Source: Nocardioides sp. Root682 (lineage in GTDB: Bacteria > Actinomycetota > Actinomycetes > Propionibacteriales > Nocardioidaceae). Taken from it: a stretch of DNA of 64,000 bases. Both the position numbers and the translations under genes were made by a program. The DNA is taken from the NCBI RefSeq assembly GCF_001427795.1, contig NZ_LMHJ01000001.1, positions 419,773-483,772 of the forward strand, in the 5' to 3' direction. Of this stretch, positions 25,558 through 36,960 are shown in pieces. How positions within the stretch are numbered: the stretch's first letter is position 1; every line of letters starts with the position of its first letter. The notes under the pieces are model-generated. The model was not told the origin of the DNA, did not search any database, and worked only from the letters and a program-made list of their open reading frames with translations.

Positions 25558-25609
25558 GCCTGTGCACGGAATCCACGCCTGTCCCTGACGCGTGGAACGA
25601 TGGAGGGCC

Positions 25610-28600
25610 GTGAACGTCCTCGCGCAGCTCTCCGACGCCTTCCTGGCCCGTCACTTCGACGCCGGGACGCTGCAGCGCGCCCAGGACGTCGTCGCCGCCG
25701 GCTTCGTACGACGCCCGGAGATCGGGCTGCTGACCGCGGGGTCAGTCACCGCGACCGCCGAGGTGCAGGGCTCGCGTGAGGTCCCCTACCAGGTGCAGCT
25801 GCACGCCGAGGCGCCCACCGACACCTACGCCGGGTGGTTGTTCACCGTCTGCACCTGCCCGGTCCCGACGCCCTGCAAGCACGGAGCGGCCCTCGCGCTG
25901 ACCCTGCGCCAGACCTTCACCCAACCGGCGGGAGAAGCCGCGTGGCGGCGCTCCCTGGAGCGCCTGGTCGCCGAGCTCGACCGCCACCAGCCCCGGCCCG
26001 TCGACGAGGTCCCCCTCGCCCTGGAGATCAGCCTCGAGGAGCCGCGCAGCCACTACCGGTCGGTGGGTCCGACGCTGCGGGTCCGGCCGCTCCGGCAGGG
26101 CAAGAACAAGCCGTGGATCAAGACCGGTGCCGACTGGAGCGACGTCGGTCTCGGCGGGGTCGCCCAGGGGTTCCCGAAGGCGCAGTCCGACGCCATCTCC
26201 GCGCTGCACGCCCTGTGGGCCGGCCACCGCGCCTACTACTACGCCGGGGTGGCGCCCTCGCTCGACGAGTTCGGCGAACACCTCGTGCGCGCGCTGCGCA
26301 ACGCCCGCGACGCCGGGGTCACCCTGCTCGCTGCGCGCCCCTTGCGCGAGATCGTGATCGCCGACGACCCTGCCGAGGTGGTCGCCGAGCTGACCGACGT
26401 CCAGGGCGGCACGTCCCTGCGGGCCGCGGTCACCCTGGGCGCGCAGACCTGGCGAGGTGAGTCCGTGATCGCCGTCGGCAATCCCGCGTCGGTGGTCGGC
26501 CTGATCGACGCCGAGCGCACGCTGGTGATCGCGTCGACGACCTCCCCCGTCCCCACGGCGTTGCGTCACCTGCTCGACGGCCCGCCGATCGTCGTACCGC
26601 CGTCCGACCTGGCGGACTTCCGCGACTCGTTGCCCGGGCTGATGCGCCACCTGCCCGTCCTCGCCGAGGACGCCTCGGTCGACCTGCCCGAGCCGCTGCA
26701 CCCGACCCTGGTCCTCACTGTCACGTGGCACACCGCGACGAAGGCCGGCCTCTCCTGGCAGTGGCAGTACGGCGACGACCGCTCACGCTCGTGCCCGGTG
26801 ACCAGCAGCGATCCCCTCGGTGGCGTGCGTGACCGTGCGGCCGAACGCGCGCTGCTCGGCACGGTCCCGCCGGACCTGCTGGCCCGGACCACGGCCACCG
26901 ACGGCGAGGCGCTCGCACTCGCCATCCACGAGCTCCCCCACCTCCGCACGATCGACGGCGTCGAGGTGATCGAGGAGGAACGGCCCGACTTCCGCGAGAC
27001 CGACGTCGCCCCGGACATCCGGTTCGAGCTCGCCGAGCCCGAGCCGGACGCGGCAGTCACCGACTGGTTCAACCTGGCGGTCACGGTGAGCGTCGACGGT
27101 GAGCCGATCCCGTTGCCGGACGTCCTCGCTGCGCTCACCCTCGGCCAGGAGTTCCTGGTGCTGCCGAGCGGCCTCTACGTCACCGCGGACCGGCCGGAGT
27201 TCGACCGGCTGCGGGAGGTGGTCGAGGCTGCCGCGGAGCTTCGTGAGCGCGACGGCAACCACATCGGCATCGGCCATCACGACCTCGGCCTCTGGGCGCA
27301 GCTCGCCGAGGCCGGCATCGTCGACAGCCAGGTTGCGGCGTGGGTCGAGCGCGCCCAGGCGCTGCGCGACCTGACCGACATCCCCCAGCCCGAACCCCGC
27401 GGCCTCGTCACCGACCTCCGCAGCTACCAGCGCGAGGGCTTCTGGTGGCTGGCGTTCCTGTGGCAGCACGGCCTCGGCGGCATCCTCGCCGACGACATGG
27501 GCCTCGGGAAGACGCTCCAGGTGCTGGCACTGATCACCCACGCCCGCACGGAGCGACCCGACGAGGGACCGTTCCTCGTGGTCGCCCCGACGAGCGTGGT
27601 CACGGCGTGGGCCAGCGAGGTCGCCCGGCACGCCCCCGGCCTGCGCGTCGGCGTGATCGGTCGTCGTACCGACGACATCGCCGCGATCGCGCGCGACAAC
27701 GACATCGTCGTGACGACCTACACGCTGCTGCGACTCGGCCACACCCACTACAGCGACGTCACCTGGGCCGGGCTCATCCTCGACGAGGCGCAACAGGTCA
27801 AGAACCACCAGAGCAAGACCTACTCGGCGGTCCGGACGATCGACGCTCCGTTCAAGCTGGCCGTCACGGGCACACCGTTCGAGAACCGGCTGATGGAGCT
27901 GTGGTCGCTGCTGTCGATCACCGTGCCCGGGCTCTACCCGTGGCCACGTCAGTTCGCGGATCGCGTCGCCCGACCGGTCGAGCGCAACGGCGACAAGGCG
28001 GTCCTCGACCGGTTCCGCGCACGGATCAAGCCGTTCCTGCTGCGCCGTACCAAGGAGCTGGTCGCGGCAGACCTGCCCCCGAAGCAGGAGCAGATCCTCG
28101 CGGTCGACCTCGAGGCGAAGCACCGCAAGATCTACGACACCCACCTCGCCCGGGAGCGGCAGCGCATCCTCGGCCTCGTCGACGACTTCGACCGCAACCG
28201 GGTCGCTATCTTCAGCGCGCTCACCACCCTGCGCCAGCTCGCGCTCGACCCGGCCCTGGTAGACGTCGAGCACGAGAAGGTCGGCTCAGCGAAGCTCGAC
28301 GTCCTCGTGGACCACCTGCTGGAGCTCACCGCGGAGGGACACCGCGCCCTGGTCTTCAGCCAGTTCACGTCGTTCCTCACCCGGGTGCGTTCACGGCTCG
28401 ACGACGCCGGGATCGCCGCGACCTACCTCGACGGCCGCACCCGCGACCGCGGCGCGGTCATCGAGGACTTCCGCTCGGGCGCAGCGCCGGTCTTCCTGAT
28501 CTCGCTCAAGGCCGGCGGCGTCGGCCTCACCCTGACCGAGGCCGACTACGTGTTCGTGCTCGACCCGTGGTGGAACCCTGCCGCCGAGGCCCAGGCGGTC

Positions 28601-28789
28601 GACCGTGCCCACCGGATCGGCCAGACCCGCCACGTGCACGTCTATCGCCTCGTCGCCAACGACACCATCGAGGAGAAGGTGATGGAGCTGAAGGCCCGCA
28701 AGGCCGACCTCTTCGCCCAGGTCATCGACGGCGACGGCGCGATGAGCACCTCGATCGGCGCCGACGACATCCGGAGCCTGTTCGAGTAG
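25610..28789 (+). CDS. SNF2 family DEAD/DEAH helicase with N-terminal SWIM zinc finger
   Basis: This 1,059-residue Swi2/Snf2 ATPase may remodel DNA-protein complexes. A SWIM finger with CTCPVPTPCKHGAALAL is near residue 80. The ATPase core begins near 610: motif I DDMGLGKT, motif II LDEAQQVKN, motif III TGTPFENR, and the helicase C-terminal half with FSQFTSFL, DLKAGGVGLTL-like SLKAGGVGLTLTEAD and QAVDRAHRIGQ. The in-frame GTG at 25592 would extend it by six residues; I prefer 25610, 8 nt after AACGAT. The biological role in actinobacteria is not established. Confidence 0.92.
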   Translation: MNVLAQLSDAFLARHFDAGTLQRAQDVVAAGFVRRPEIGLLTAGSVTATAEVQGSREVPYQVQLHAEAPTDTYAGWLFTVCTCPVPTPCKHGAALALTLRQTFTQPAGEAAWRRSLERLVAELDRHQPRPVDEVPLALEISLEEPRSHYRSVGPTLRVRPLRQGKNKPWIKTGADWSDVGLGGVAQGFPKAQSDAISALHALWAGHRAYYYAGVAPSLDEFGEHLVRALRNARDAGVTLLAARPLREIVIADDPAEVVAELTDVQGGTSLRAAVTLGAQTWRGESVIAVGNPASVVGLIDAERTLVIASTTSPVPTALRHLLDGPPIVVPPSDLADFRDSLPGLMRHLPVLAEDASVDLPEPLHPTLVLTVTWHTATKAGLSWQWQYGDDRSRSCPVTSSDPLGGVRDRAAERALLGTVPPDLLARTTATDGEALALAIHELPHLRTIDGVEVIEEERPDFRETDVAPDIRFELAEPEPDAAVTDWFNLAVTVSVDGEPIPLPDVLAALTLGQEFLVLPSGLYVTADRPEFDRLREVVEAAAELRERDGNHIGIGHHDLGLWAQLAEAGIVDSQVAAWVERAQALRDLTDIPQPEPRGLVTDLRSYQREGFWWLAFLWQHGLGGILADDMGLGKTLQVLALITHARTERPDEGPFLVVAPTSVVTAWASEVARHAPGLRVGVIGRRTDDIAAIARDNDIVVTTYTLLRLGHTHYSDVTWAGLILDEAQQVKNHQSKTYSAVRTIDAPFKLAVTGTPFENRLMELWSLLSITVPGLYPWPRQFADRVARPVERNGDKAVLDRFRARIKPFLLRRTKELVAADLPPKQEQILAVDLEAKHRKIYDTHLARERQRILGLVDDFDRNRVAIFSALTTLRQLALDPALVDVEHEKVGSAKLDVLVDHLLELTAEGHRALVFSQFTSFLTRVRSRLDDAGIAATYLDGRTRDRGAVIEDFRSGAAPVFLISLKAGGVGLTLTEADYVFVLDPWWNPAAEAQAVDRAHRIGQTRHVHVYRLVANDTIEEKVMELKARKADLFAQVIDGDGAMSTSIGADDIRSLFE

Positions 28790-28790
28790 T

Positions 28791-28830
28791 GGTCTCGAGA
28801 CGGTTGCGGAGCAACCTCCTCGACCAACGG
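28791..28830. repeat. Convergent-gene hairpin repeat, copy B
   Basis: The element begins GGTCTCGAGACGGTTGC and ends GCAACCTCCTCGACCAACGG with a 3-nt GGA loop. It fills the space between the helicase stop and the convergent DUF2550 stop. The inner stem is GGTTGC/GCAACC and an outer stem pairs GGTC(TC)GAG with CTCGACC. It probably ends transcription in both directions. Confidence 0.8.
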
Positions 28831-28831
28831 C

Positions 28832-29275
28832 CTAGCGGCGGTTCCAGTCGGTCCCGGGCGGCATCGCCTCGAGCCAGGCCTGGAAGCCGGTGAGCGAGGA
28901 CATGCTCATCGCCAGCTCGACCAGACCCTCGGAGGACTGACAGCCGATCACCAGGTGGTCGGGGTACAGCGAGGCCTGCTCGGCGCCGAGCGGCGTGCGC
29001 TGGCCGTCGTACGACAGGTCGTCACGGTTCCAGGAGCGCTTCGGTCGCGGTGACAGCGTGAAGACGCGGAACCACTCGAGGGTCTCGCCTGAATAGCGAC
29101 CCAGACCCAGCACCCAGCCCCGCTCGGGGACGTCGGTGCGGTACCGGTGGCTCAGTTCGAAGGTGCCCCCGTGACGGGAAAGAAGACGGCGCCGGACGAT
29201 GAGTCCGGCGCCGTACAGCACGCAAAGGAGCAGCAGAGCACCCGAGATGTCGAGGAGCAGCTCCCACCAAGCCAT
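28832..29275 (-). CDS. DUF2550 membrane protein
   Basis: The 147-residue protein has one N-terminal membrane helix (WELLLDISGALLLLCVLYGAGLIV), a basic RRRLL segment and a globular domain containing RGWVLGLGRYSGETLEWFRVF. This family is regularly found directly after atpC in actinobacteria. It follows atpC by 7 nt, so it is probably the last gene of the ATP synthase operon. Its function, and whether it touches the ATP synthase, is unknown. Confidence 0.9.
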   Translation of the reverse strand: MAWWELLLDISGALLLLCVLYGAGLIVRRRLLSRHGGTFELSHRYRTDVPERGWVLGLGRYSGETLEWFRVFTLSPRPKRSWNRDDLSYDGQRTPLGAEQASLYPDHLVIGCQSSEGLVELAMSMSSLTGFQAWLEAMPPGTDWNRR

Positions 29276-29282
29276 CTGCGTA

Positions 29283-29690
29283 CTACGAAACCTTCTCTGC
29301 AGCGCGAATACGCGCCTCGGCGTGACGCACCCGCTGCTCGGCCTCGTTGTTCGAGTTCAGCAGGCGCTGCGCCTCCTCGAGCTCGATCCGTGCCTGGTCC
29401 AGGTGGATCTCCTCGGCCCGCTCGACCCGCTCAGCGAGGATCGAGACGCGGTCGTTGGCGACCGAGAGGAACCCGCCGTCGACAGCAACGACCAGCAGGT
29501 CGTCGCTGTCGGCGATCTGGATCTCGACCACCGAAGCCGACAACAGCGACAGCGTGGGCGCGTGGCCACGCAGCACACCGATGTCACCCTCGAGCGTGCG
29601 CGCGATGATCATCGACGCCTCACCGGACCACACGGTCCGGTCGGCAGCGACGAGCTCGACGTGCAGGTGCTCGACTGTGGACTCCGCCAT
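29283..29690 (-). CDS. atpC: ATP synthase F1 subunit epsilon
   Basis: Epsilon links the rotor to the catalytic head and can inhibit ATP hydrolysis. The 135-residue protein has the beta-sandwich domain (HVELVAADRTVWSGEA, GDIGVLRGHAPTLSLL) and a C-terminal helical segment rich in Glu and Arg, fully retained here. The ATG at 29690 lies 2 nt after the atpD stop, so translation is coupled. The open frame to 29750 lies inside atpD and is not used. Confidence 0.96.
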   Translation of the reverse strand: MAESTVEHLHVELVAADRTVWSGEASMIIARTLEGDIGVLRGHAPTLSLLSASVVEIQIADSDDLLVVAVDGGFLSVANDRVSILAERVERAEEIHLDQARIELEEAQRLLNSNNEAEQRVRHAEARIRAAEKVS

Positions 29691-29692
29691 GA

Positions 29693-31150
<1,458 letters not shown>

Positions 31151-31190
31151 TTACTCCGTTGATCCGAAAAGATGTTTTGGTCTGGTGGGG

Positions 31191-32105
31191 TCAGTCGTTG
31201 GCAGCCTGAGCGTCGGCGAGCGCGTTCACGCCACCAACGATCTCGCTGATCTCCTGGGTGATGCCGGCCTGGCGCGCCTGGTTGGCGATCCGGGTGAACT
31301 TCTTGATGAGTTCTTCGGCATTGTCCGTCGCCGACTTCATTGCCTTCTGACGGGCAGCGAGCTCGGAGGCCGCGGACTGGAGCAGGCTGTAGAAGATCCG
31401 GCTCTGCACGTACTGCGGAAGCAGCCCGTCCAGGACCTGCGCGGCGGACGGCTCGAACTCGTAGAGCGGGAGCAGTTCGTCGGCGTCCGGAGCGTCCGTG
31501 CCCTCGATGACCTCCAGGGGCAGCAGCCGGACGGCCGTCGGCTCCTGGGTGAGCATCGAGCGGAACCGGGTGTAGACGACGTGGACCTCGTCCACGTCAC
31601 CGTCCTCGCCCTGCTCCTTGAGGAACGCCGTGATCAGCGCGCTGCCGATCTCGGCGGCCTTGTCGTAGGTGGGCTGGTCGGAGAAACCCGTCCAGGACTC
31701 CACGAACGCACGGCTGCGGAACTTGAAGTACGCCTCCGCCTTGCGACCGGCAAGGAAGTAGTCGATCTCCTTGCCTTCGGCGCGGAGCCGCTCGCTGAGC
31801 CGCTCCGATTCCTTGAGCACGCTCGAGGAGTAGGCACCGGCCAGACCACGGTCGCTCGTGATGATGAGCACCGCAGCCCGCTTGGGGTTCTCCTGCTCGC
31901 GCGTCAGCGGGTGGTCGACGTTCGAGAACGTCGCGACCGCCGACACGGCGCGGGTCAGCTCACGGGCGTACGGCGCTGCCGCCGCGGCCTTCTGCTGCGC
32001 CTTGATGATCCGGGACGCAGCAATGAGCTCCATGGCGCGCGTGATCTTCTTCATCGACTCCGTCGACTTGATCCGCGCGCGGTACTCACGCAGCGATACG
32101 GCCAT
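31191..32105 (-). CDS. atpG: ATP synthase F1 subunit gamma
   Basis: The central rotor shaft, 304 residues. The N-terminal helix [28 protein letters not shown] and the C-terminal helix with [12 protein letters not shown] are the coiled-coil halves that turn inside the head; only parts are quoted here. It starts 3 nt after the atpA stop. As in other actinobacteria it is slightly longer than the E. coli protein (287). Confidence 0.97.
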   Translation of the reverse strand: MAVSLREYRARIKSTESMKKITRAMELIAASRIIKAQQKAAAAAPYARELTRAVSAVATFSNVDHPLTREQENPKRAAVLIITSDRGLAGAYSSSVLKESERLSERLRAEGKEIDYFLAGRKAEAYFKFRSRAFVESWTGFSDQPTYDKAAEIGSALITAFLKEQGEDGDVDEVHVVYTRFRSMLTQEPTAVRLLPLEVIEGTDAPDADELLPLYEFEPSAAQVLDGLLPQYVQSRIFYSLLQSAASELAARQKAMKSATDNAEELIKKFTRIANQARQAGITQEISEIVGGVNALADAQAAND

Positions 32106-32108
32106 GTG

Positions 32109-33746
32109 TCAGCCCCGCTTCTGCTTGACGATCTTTTCCTGCTCGAGCTCGTCGTCGGCCAGGGCGCCAGCTTCGGGCTCGTGCCCGACCTTGATGGAGC
32201 CACCGTCAGAGGTCTCGAACTGGTCGAGGAAGGAGTCGTACGCCGCAACGACGCCACCCTCGTCCTCGAACTTCTGCGACTCGCGGATCGCCGAGAGCAG
32301 GCCCTCGTGCGAGCGACGCAGGTAGTCGATGAACTCGCGCTCGAAGCGGAGCACGTCACCGGTGGGCACCTTGTCCAGGCGACCCGAGGTGCCGAGCCAC
32401 AGCGAAACGGTCATCTCCTCGAGCGGGTACGGCGAGTACGCCGGCTGCTTGAGGAGCGCCATCAGGCGCTGGCCGCGGGCCAGCTGCTGCTTCGACGCCG
32501 CGTCGAGGTCCGAGGCGAACATCGCGAACGCCTCCATGGCGCGGAACTGCGCCAGGTCGACCTTGAGCGAACCGGTGACGGCCTTCATCGCCTTGGTCAT
32601 CGCCGCGCCACCCACTCGGGAGACCGAGATACCGACGTCGATGGCCGGGCGCTGGTTGGCCGCGAACAGGTCCGACTGCAAGAAGATCTGGCCGTCGGTG
32701 ATCGAGATGACGTTGGTCGGGATGAACGCCGAGACGTCGTTGGCCTTGGTCTCGATGATCGGCAGGCCGGTCATCGATCCCGCGCCGAGCTCGTCGGACA
32801 GCTTCGCGCAACGCTCGAGCAGGCGGGAGTGCAGGTAGAAGACGTCACCCGGGTACGCCTCGCGGCCCGGCGGGCGGCGCAGCAGCAGCGACACGGCGCG
32901 GTACGCCTCGGCCTGCTTGGTGAGGTCGTCGAACACGATGAGGACGTGCTTGCCGTCGTACATCCACTCCTGGCCGATGGCCGAGCCGGTGTACGGGGCG
33001 AGGTACTTGAAGCCCGCGCTGTCGGAGGCCGGGGACGCCACGATCGTGGTGTACTCCAGCGCGCCGGCCTCTTCGAGGGCGCCACGCACAGCGGCGATGG
33101 TCGACCCCTTCTGGCCGATGGCGACGTAGATGCAGCGAACCTGCTTCGACGGGTCGCCGGTCTCCCAGTTCTGCTTCTGGTTGATGATCGTGTCGATCGC
33201 GATCGTCGTCTTGCCGGTCGCGCGGTCACCGATGATCAGTTGACGCTGGCCACGGCCGATCGGGGTCATCGAGTCGATGGCCTTGATGCCGGTGGCGAGG
33301 GGCTCGTGGACCGACTTGCGGGCCATGACGCCAGGGGCCTGGAGCTCGAGGGCACGGCGCTTGGTGGTCGCGATCTCGCCCAGGCCGTCGATGGGGGTGC
33401 CGAGCGGGTCGACGACGCGGCCGAGGTAGTTGTCGCCGACGGGGACCGAGAGGACCTCGCCGGTACGACGGACCGGCTGGCCCTCTTCGATCTTGTCGAA
33501 GTCACCGAGGATGACGACACCGATCTCGCGCTCTTCGAGGTTCAGCGCGAGGCCGAGCGTGCCGTCAGCGAACTCGAGGAGCTCGTTGGCCATGGCCGAG
33601 GGAAGGCCGGCGACACGGGCGATGCCGTCACCGGCGGAGGCGACGGTGCCGACCTCTTCCTTGCTGGCGGCCGCAGGCTTGTAGTCCGCGACGTACTTCG
33701 CGAGGGCGTCGCGGATCTCGTCCGGACGGATGGAGAGTTCCGTCAT
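32109..33746 (-). CDS. atpA: ATP synthase F1 subunit alpha
   Basis: The non-catalytic nucleotide-binding subunit, 545 residues, with P-loop GDRATGKT and the family segment [20 protein letters not shown]. The C-terminal tail after the helical domain is extended by about 30 residues beyond E. coli (513). Mycobacterial alpha subunits also carry a C-terminal extension, known to suppress ATP hydrolysis, so a similar effect is possible but is inference. It lies 73 nt after atpH. Confidence 0.98.
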   Translation of the reverse strand: MTELSIRPDEIRDALAKYVADYKPAAASKEEVGTVASAGDGIARVAGLPSAMANELLEFADGTLGLALNLEEREIGVVILGDFDKIEEGQPVRRTGEVLSVPVGDNYLGRVVDPLGTPIDGLGEIATTKRRALELQAPGVMARKSVHEPLATGIKAIDSMTPIGRGQRQLIIGDRATGKTTIAIDTIINQKQNWETGDPSKQVRCIYVAIGQKGSTIAAVRGALEEAGALEYTTIVASPASDSAGFKYLAPYTGSAIGQEWMYDGKHVLIVFDDLTKQAEAYRAVSLLLRRPPGREAYPGDVFYLHSRLLERCAKLSDELGAGSMTGLPIIETKANDVSAFIPTNVISITDGQIFLQSDLFAANQRPAIDVGISVSRVGGAAMTKAMKAVTGSLKVDLAQFRAMEAFAMFASDLDAASKQQLARGQRLMALLKQPAYSPYPLEEMTVSLWLGTSGRLDKVPTGDVLRFEREFIDYLRRSHEGLLSAIRESQKFEDEGGVVAAYDSFLDQFETSDGGSIKVGHEPEAGALADDELEQEKIVKQKRG

Positions 33747-33819
33747 CTCAGGTGCCTTCTCTCTTCTGGCTGCTGTGAAGTCTGTGGTGATGTGTGGTCA
33801 AGCGTGGTGGAGCGGTGAT

Positions 33820-34626
33820 TCAGCCGGCGATCTTGCGACGTGCGTCATCGAGGCGGGAGGAAACCGTCCCGTCGATCACGTCGTCGCCGATCTCGACCCG
33901 GACACCGCCGACGACCTCGGGGTCGACCACGATGTTGAGGTGCACGGTGCGGCCGTACTGGCGTGACAGTGCCGTGGCGAGGCGGGCCTCGTCCTGGTCG
34001 GACAGGGCACGCGCGACGCGAACGGTCGCGACACCCTCACCGTTGACATCGGCGGCCGTCGTCTCGTAGTCCTCGAGCGCCAGGCCCACGTTGCGGTACG
34101 AGCCCGACAGCGCCTGGCGAACCAGCTGCACCGTTGCGGGGAGGGTCTTGCCGCCGATCAGCGACTCGACCAGGTCGGCCCGGTCAGCGACCGACCGGAC
34201 CCGGTCCGACAGCGCGTCGCGCAGACCGGGGTTGCCGTTGACCAGCTGACGCACGGCGAACAGCTCGTCGACGAGCCTGGCCCCCTGCGCGCCGGTCGAG
34301 CGGACCGACGCGATGACGCCGACCTGCTCGAGGGCATCGGCCAGGTCACGCGTCTTGGTCCAGCGACGACCGACAGCCGTGGTGACGAGGCCGAGCGCGG
34401 CTGCGTCGACCTTGCCGGAGAACAGGCTGTCGACCAGACCGACACGAGCCTCGGGCGCCACCGACTGGTCGGTGGCGAACCGGCGGAGCGAGCCCTCGGT
34501 GCGGAACGCCTTGGCCGCAGCGAACAGGTCGCCGGCCACCTGAGCGGCCGACGCCTCGGACACCGCACCGAGCTGGTCGGTGACGGCGGCCATCGCCTCT
34601 GCGGACGCTCCACGGAAGGACACCAT
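33820..34626 (-). CDS. atpH: ATP synthase F1 subunit delta
   Basis: The stator subunit joining b to the head. At 268 residues it has the long actinobacterial form, whereas E. coli delta has 177. The C-terminal region LHLNIVVDPEVVGGVRVEIGDDVIDGT is characteristic, shown here only in part as VVGGVRVEIGDDVIDG. The ATG at 34626 shares one base with the atpF stop (TGATG), so translation is coupled. The open frame to 34728 lies within atpF. Confidence 0.96.
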   Translation of the reverse strand: MVSFRGASAEAMAAVTDQLGAVSEASAAQVAGDLFAAAKAFRTEGSLRRFATDQSVAPEARVGLVDSLFSGKVDAAALGLVTTAVGRRWTKTRDLADALEQVGVIASVRSTGAQGARLVDELFAVRQLVNGNPGLRDALSDRVRSVADRADLVESLIGGKTLPATVQLVRQALSGSYRNVGLALEDYETTAADVNGEGVATVRVARALSDQDEARLATALSRQYGRTVHLNIVVDPEVVGGVRVEIGDDVIDGTVSSRLDDARRKIAG

Positions 34627-35489
34627 CAGTTGTCGTCCTTCTTCCGGGTACCCGCCTTGGAGAAACCGGCAGCGATTGCCTCTTCCTCCGTGCGGAACCA
34701 GTACTCCGCCACGGTGCCGTCGTACCAACGGCCGCCGGGGAGGTGGTACAGCTTCGAGCCGGCGTTGGCCTTGACGACGTAGCCCTCGGGCTGGCTGCCG
34801 TCGGCCGGAGCCTTCACGGCACCAGCGAACGAGCGCTCCTCGGCGTCATCGGACAGCAACGGCTGCTCGACGTCGGCGAAGCCGGCCGGTGCAGCAGACG
34901 TCGCAGCAGACGTCGCAGCCGGAGCGGCCTTGGACACTGCGGCGACCGGGTCGGCCGTCTCGAGCTCGGCGAGGAACCGCTCGATGACGCGAGCCTGACG
35001 GTCGTCGTCCTCCAGCGACTCACCCACGATGCGGCCGGCGAGGCCGGTCGCGAGAGAGCCGACCTCGGCACGGAGCGAGGTGACCGCCTGCTGGCGCTCG
35101 GCCTCGATCTGCGCCTTGCCGTGGTCGAGGATGCGGGTCGACTCGGCCTGGGCCGACTCCCGCATCTCGGCCACGATCTGGGCACCCTGCTCGCGAGCTT
35201 CCTCGCGGATCCGAGCTGCCTCGTGACGGGCGTCCGCCAGCTGCTTCTCGAGCTCGGCGAGCTTGGCGTCCGCCTCGGCCTGCTTGCTCGCGGCCGCTTC
35301 GATGCCGCCCTCGATCGCCTGCGTGCGCTCGGCGAACGTCTTCTCGAAGTTCGGTACGACGAACTTCCTGATCGCGAAGAAGAGGATCGCGAACACCACG
35401 AGGGCGAGGACGATCTCAATCGGCTCGGGGATGAGCGGATTGTGTGCCTCCTCCTCACCCGTGGAGGCGAGGATCAACAGTGACTTCAT
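34626..35489 (-). CDS. atpF: ATP synthase Fo subunit b with an unusual C-terminal domain
   Basis: Residues 22-44 are the membrane helix and 45 to about 180 the Glu/Ala-rich peripheral stalk helix, as in ordinary b subunits of 160-185 residues. This protein has 287. Residues 181-230 are an Ala/Pro-rich linker. Residues 233-282 form a small domain with EGYVVKANAGSKLYHLPGG, YDGTVAEYWFRTEEE and AIAAGF. It resembles the short domains of the 'sunset'/Ada-like kind (SKLYHxPGxxxYxxTxxExWFxxEEEAxAAGF) that I recall at ends of other actinobacterial proteins. No stop or frameshift separates the parts. Its role on the stalk is unknown. Confidence 0.93.
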   Translation of the reverse strand: MKSLLILASTGEEEAHNPLIPEPIEIVLALVVFAILFFAIRKFVVPNFEKTFAERTQAIEGGIEAAASKQAEADAKLAELEKQLADARHEAARIREEAREQGAQIVAEMRESAQAESTRILDHGKAQIEAERQQAVTSLRAEVGSLATGLAGRIVGESLEDDDRQARVIERFLAELETADPVAAVSKAAPAATSAATSAAPAGFADVEQPLLSDDAEERSFAGAVKAPADGSQPEGYVVKANAGSKLYHLPGGRWYDGTVAEYWFRTEEEAIAAGFSKAGTRKKDDN

Positions 35490-35539
35490 GGACCTGACCT
35501 TGTCGATCGAGTAAAGGGCGGACGCCGTCTACCGGCGGA

Positions 35540-35779
35540 TTACTTGCCGGTGAGGACGAAGGCGAGCGCGATGCCGATGATGGCAAGCGCCTCGGCGAGC
35601 GCGAAGCCAAGGATCGCGATCGACTGCAGGCGGCTCTGGGCCTCCGGCTGACGCGCGACACCGTTGATGTACGCGGCGAAGATGAGACCGATGGCGATAC
35701 CCGGGCCGATGGCCGCGAGGCCATAGCCGATCATGTTGAGCGAGCCGCCCATGTCGCCGGTGATAGCCAGTGAGTTCAC
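35540..35779 (-). CDS. atpE: ATP synthase Fo subunit c
   Basis: The proton-carrying ring subunit, 79 residues, two membrane helices joined by the ARQPEAQ loop. The essential carboxylate is E63 in [10 protein letters not shown]. The GTG at 35779 (MNSLAITGD) follows GAAAGGAAC. A 107-nt leader separates it from atpB and contains a hairpin and an A-rich stretch, which fits the need for many c copies per complex. The frame upstream of 35779 contains no family sequence. Confidence 0.96.
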   Translation of the reverse strand: MNSLAITGDMGGSLNMIGYGLAAIGPGIAIGLIFAAYINGVARQPEAQSRLQSIAILGFALAEALAIIGIALAFVLTGK

Positions 35780-35852
35780 GGCCTTGTTCCTTTCGGTTGT
35801 TTCCTTTTGCGGGAAAACTTTGGGTGGGGAGTTGAGTCTGTGTTTTCGGTGT

Positions 35853-35868
35853 GCGGTCCGGGGACCGC
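35853..35868 (-). promoter_or_regulatory. Hairpin in the atpB-atpE spacer
   Basis: GCGGTCC-GG-GGACCGC is a perfect 7-bp stem with a 2-nt loop, 18 nt after the atpB stop. It is followed on the mRNA by an A-rich segment (CGCAAAAGGAAACAACC) leading to the atpE ribosome site. Partial termination, RNA processing or 3' protection of an atpB message could each adjust subunit ratios. Confidence 0.5.
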
Positions 35869-35886
35869 GGTGCAGCTCAGCGCAGG

Positions 35887-36675
35887 TCAGTGCTCGTCTG
35901 CGAGCGCGCCCTGGATGTACATCGCGTTCAGCAGGGTGAAGACGTAGGCCTGCAGGAACTGGACCAGCATCTCCAGGAAGCTCACGAGGATGGCGAGCAC
36001 CCAGGCCAGCGGACCGGCGACGTACCCGATACCGCCGACGTCCTGGATCAGGTAGAGGCCACCGGTCGAGAACAGCACCAGCAGGATGTGGCCCGCGAAC
36101 ATGTTGCAGAACAGACGCAGGGCCAGCGTGACCGGGCGAACCAGGATGTTGGAGAAGAACTCCAGCGGGACCAGGAGCGGGTACATCGCCGGGCTGACGC
36201 CCGAGGGCACGCACTGGAGCTTGAGGTAGCCCAGCAGCCCGTGCTTGTGGACCCCGACCGCGTTGTAGACCAGCCACGACATGCCAGCCAGGGCGTAGGC
36301 CATGCCTGCCCGGCTGAACGTCGGGAACTGGATGAACGGGATGCTCGCGAACAGGTTGTTCACCAGGATGAAGAAGAAGACCGTGACGAGGTACGGCACG
36401 AACTTCTGGAAGTCGTGGCCGCCGATGATGTCGCGGGCGACGCTGTTGCGGACGAAGCCGTAGGCGCCCTCGCCGGCGAACTGCAGCCGGCCCGGAACCA
36501 TCGCGCGCTTGCGGGCGGCGAGGTAGAGGAACGCAAAGACCACGATGCCCGCGAGGAAGAGCTGGACCATCGGCTTGGTTACGTCAGAGCCGAGGATTCC
36601 GGGCAGTTCAAAAGTGTGCGGGCCCGGGGCCGGGAACGGCTCTGCCGTGACGGTGGCGCTGGCTGTGATGTTCAC
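35887..36675 (-). CDS. atpB: ATP synthase Fo subunit a
   Basis: The stator subunit forming the proton half-channels, 262 residues with about six membrane helices. The essential arginine is in [14 protein letters not shown]. The C-terminal [14 protein letters not shown] segment is the conserved last helix. It starts 10 nt after the AtpZ/AtpI-like gene and is followed by the regulated atpE leader. Confidence 0.97.
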   Translation of the reverse strand: MNITASATVTAEPFPAPGPHTFELPGILGSDVTKPMVQLFLAGIVVFAFLYLAARKRAMVPGRLQFAGEGAYGFVRNSVARDIIGGHDFQKFVPYLVTVFFFILVNNLFASIPFIQFPTFSRAGMAYALAGMSWLVYNAVGVHKHGLLGYLKLQCVPSGVSPAMYPLLVPLEFFSNILVRPVTLALRLFCNMFAGHILLVLFSTGGLYLIQDVGGIGYVAGPLAWVLAILVSFLEMLVQFLQAYVFTLLNAMYIQGALADEH

Positions 36676-36684
36676 CAGGTCTCC

Positions 36685-36930
36685 TTATTCCGTGTCCTGC
36701 GGATCGTGCACGTCATGGGCGGTGTTCTCGGGCGGTTCGGGCCGGAAGCGGGCGAAGGTCATGTAGATCCCCAACGCCGCGCCCACCAGGATGCCGACTG
36801 CCACCAGGTATCGAGTGCCGAGCCAGTGGTCCGCTAGGCCCCCCAGCACTCCGTAGAACGCGACCCCGGCCACGATGTAGCCGAACGCATGCCACGGATC
36901 GCCCTTGGGCTTCTCCTCGGGCTGACTCAT
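36685..36930 (-). CDS. AtpZ/AtpI family small membrane protein
   Basis: The 81-residue protein has two membrane helices (FGYIVAGVAFYGVLGGLADHWLG and LVAVGILVGAALGIYMTFARF, parts quoted) and a charged tail. Proteins of this type precede atpB in many operons, are suggested to help Mg2+ or Ca2+ uptake or c-ring assembly, and are not part of the final enzyme. The start at 36930 lies 30 nt after the previous gene. Confidence 0.85.
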   Translation of the reverse strand: MSQPEEKPKGDPWHAFGYIVAGVAFYGVLGGLADHWLGTRYLVAVGILVGAALGIYMTFARFRPEPPENTAHDVHDPQDTE

Positions 36931-36960
36931 TGCGCCCCGGACAATAGCAGTCGCGTGAGG

